From assembly GCA_963739615.1 (NCBI GenBank), contig CAVUBD010000019.1, positions 1 to 64,000 of the forward strand: a stretch of DNA of 64,000 bases, given 5' to 3'. The position numbers and the translations under genes are program-made. The notes beneath the pieces are model-generated. The model made no database searches. It saw only the letters and a program-made list of their open reading frames with translations, and was not told the origin of the DNA. The DNA is from Palsa-504 sp963739615. Lineage in GTDB: Bacteria > Actinomycetota > Actinomycetes > Streptosporangiales > Streptosporangiaceae. Below, piece after piece: positions 62,736-64,000 of this stretch (within the stretch, counting starts at the first letter, position 1; every line of letters starts with the position of its first letter).

Positions 62736-63360
62736 CCAGGCGGGCCGGGGGAGGCCAGGCGATGGCGCGGCCGCGGCCGCCAGCGCCCGGCTGGCGGCGC
62801 AGGCCCTGGCCCAGGCCCAGGCGGACGCGCGGGCCAGGGGTGATCTGCCCGCCGGCTTCCAGCGCCAGCCAGGGCCGGGTGAGATCAGGTATCCCGAACG
62901 GTCCGGCCTTACCGCGGCGGGCCCCGACGACTCGCCGGACCAGGGCGGGCGTGGTCCCGGGGCCGGGCCAGGGCCGGCCGGTCCCGCTCGCGGGCGCCCC
63001 CGCAGGGAGGATCCGCAGCCGCTGCTCAGCGCTATCGGCGGGCTGCTCGATACGCGCGGCTGGCAGCGGCAGGCGGCCATGGGCTCGGTGTTCGGCCGGT
63101 GGGCGGACATCGTCGGCCATGACCTGGCCGCGCATACCCGCCCCGACAGCTTCGCCGACGGCGAGCTGGCGGTGATCGCCGACTCGACCGCCTGGGCGAC
63201 TCAGGTGCGGCTGCTCGCGTCGGTGCTCGTGCGGCGGCTGAACGACGAGCTCGGGGACGGCTCCGTGCTCCGGGTGAAGGTCCGCGGCCCGGCCCCGCCG
63301 CGCCAGCGCGGCGGCTGGCGGGTCCCCGGCAGCAAGGGCCCAGGTGACACCTACGGCTAG
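62725..63360 (+). CDS. DUF721/DciA-type helicase loader
   Basis: 211 residues from GTG 62725. A Gly/Pro/Ala-rich first half precedes the DciA domain: LLSAIGGLLDTRGWQRQAAM, FGRWADIVGHDLAAHTRPDS, GELAVIADSTAWATQVRLLA. DciA proteins load DnaB in bacteria without DnaC or DnaI, which fits the intein-bearing dnaB here. Always between recF and gyrB in actinobacteria. Confidence 0.85.
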   Translation: MPANQAGRGRPGDGAAAAASARLAAQALAQAQADARARGDLPAGFQRQPGPGEIRYPERSGLTAAGPDDSPDQGGRGPGAGPGPAGPARGRPRREDPQPLLSAIGGLLDTRGWQRQAAMGSVFGRWADIVGHDLAAHTRPDSFADGELAVIADSTAWATQVRLLASVLVRRLNDELGDGSVLRVKVRGPAPPRQRGGWRVPGSKGPGDTYG

Positions 63361-63468
63361 CAACACGTGGCGCAACACGGCCATGGCAATAGGTATTCGC
63401 AGCTAAAATGGATGTGCGCAGGCATGGCGAAACTAGAGGGGAGCCTGGCTGCGCGCTTCTGATGCAGG

Positions 63469-64000
63469 ATGGAGTCCGGTTTGTCCTATGATGCACGCTC
63501 GATCACGGTACTCGAGGGGCTTGAGGCCGTTCGCAAGCGCCCAGGAATGTACATCGGCTCGACTGGCGAGCGCGGACTGCATCACCTCGTCTACGAGGTC
63601 GTGGACAACGCCGTAGACGAGGCGCTGGCGGGGTACTGCGACACCATCGACGTCACGCTACTCCCCGATGGCGGGGTGCGGGTACGCGACAACGGCCGCG
63701 GCATTCCCGTGGACGAGCACCCGGTGGAGCACCGCCCGGCGGTCGAGGTCGTGATGACCACGCTGCACGCGGGCGGCAAGTTCGACGGCAAGTCCTACGC
63801 GGTTTCCGGCGGCCTGCACGGCGTCGGCGTATCGGTGGTGAACGCGCTGTCGGCCCGGCTCGACGTGGAGATCCGCCGGGACGGGTACGCCTGGTCGCAG
63901 TCCTACGAGCGCGGCGATCCGGCCGGCCCGCTCGTCCGCGGCGCCGCCAGCACCGAGACGGGCACCACGATCACGTTCTGGCCCGACCCCCAGATCTTCG
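63469..64000 (+). CDS. gyrB: DNA gyrase subunit B, 5' part
   Basis: First 177 codons from ATG 63469; the gene runs off the window. ITVLEGLEAVRKRPGMYIGS, the ATP site EVVDNAVDEALAG and DNGRGIPVDEH, then GGKFDGKSYAVSGGLHGVGV. Introduces negative supercoils with GyrA. Start choice is uncertain; TTG 63481 is possible. Confidence 0.95.
   Translation, partial: MESGLSYDARSITVLEGLEAVRKRPGMYIGSTGERGLHHLVYEVVDNAVDEALAGYCDTIDVTLLPDGGVRVRDNGRGIPVDEHPVEHRPAVEVVMTTLHAGGKFDGKSYAVSGGLHGVGVSVVNALSARLDVEIRRDGYAWSQSYERGDPAGPLVRGAASTETGTTITFWPDPQIF

Noticed and set aside
1..64000. CRISPR array or defence island
   Set aside because: No regular repeat-spacer pattern, no cas, restriction or abortive-infection genes were seen; the toxin-antitoxin pair is only a remnant.

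Overview
The window is a very GC-rich actinobacterial chromosome segment. Gene order is typical of an actinomycete replication-origin region: rpmH-dnaA-oriC-dnaN-recF-dciA-gyrB on the right, and rpmH-rnpA-yidD-yidC-jag-rsmG-parA-parB running the other way. Streptomycete or streptosporangial relatives fit best from gene order (MurJ with DUF6049, SigM and its anti-sigma factor, TrxB/TrxA, PadR-Ino1). I cannot name a genus from sequence alone.

Region 1-3735 is the right end of an integrated, conjugative-type actinomycete element. A pSAM2-like replication initiator, an excisionase and a tyrosine integrase overlap one another and stop next to a tRNA-Arg(ACG) gene whose 3' end faces the integrase. 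Initiator and integrase each carry a frameshift. Beyond the tRNA (3781-4277) lie wrecks of a PIN-type toxin-antitoxin pair and the 5' end of a transposase gene.

Region 4382-16925 is a four-level nest that I reconstructed from split reading frames. A group II intron (about 1.9 kb when emptied) has its maturase gene cut by a serine-recombinase element (5486-16109, flanked by GCGA). That element carries an ISAzo13-type insertion inside its recombinase (13403-14726, flanked by TAA) and an ISKra4-type insertion sequence (5571-11973). The ISKra4 transposase is in turn cut by a Tn554-like tyrosine-recombinase transposon (6125-10556, flanked by CGCACG). Removing each layer rejoins the next reading frame. 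Regions 16926-20000 hold a YceI remnant, an intact IS1380-type transposase, an unknown protein and a broken LuxR regulator.

From about 20 kb the chromosome is conserved. Genes include an acyltransferase/SGNH membrane protein, a VOC protein, and dnaB with two inteins (one with the features of a class 3 intein). These are followed by the rpsF-ssb-rpsR-rplI cluster, endonuclease IV, a GT87 mannosyltransferase with a bifunctional penicillin-binding protein, padR-ino1, an MFS transporter and the CCA-adding enzyme. Next come the DUF6049-murJ-pseudokinase-sigM-antisigma-trxB-trxA envelope and redox block, an aminotransferase/Ddl-like/threonine-aldolase group, a free-standing LAGLIDADG-type protein, parB-parA and the origin block.

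Reading frames of dnaA and ssb are also broken by single-base changes. Those two genes are indispensable, so at least some single-base frameshifts in this assembly are probably sequence errors. Frameshifts in the mobile region should be read with that in mind.
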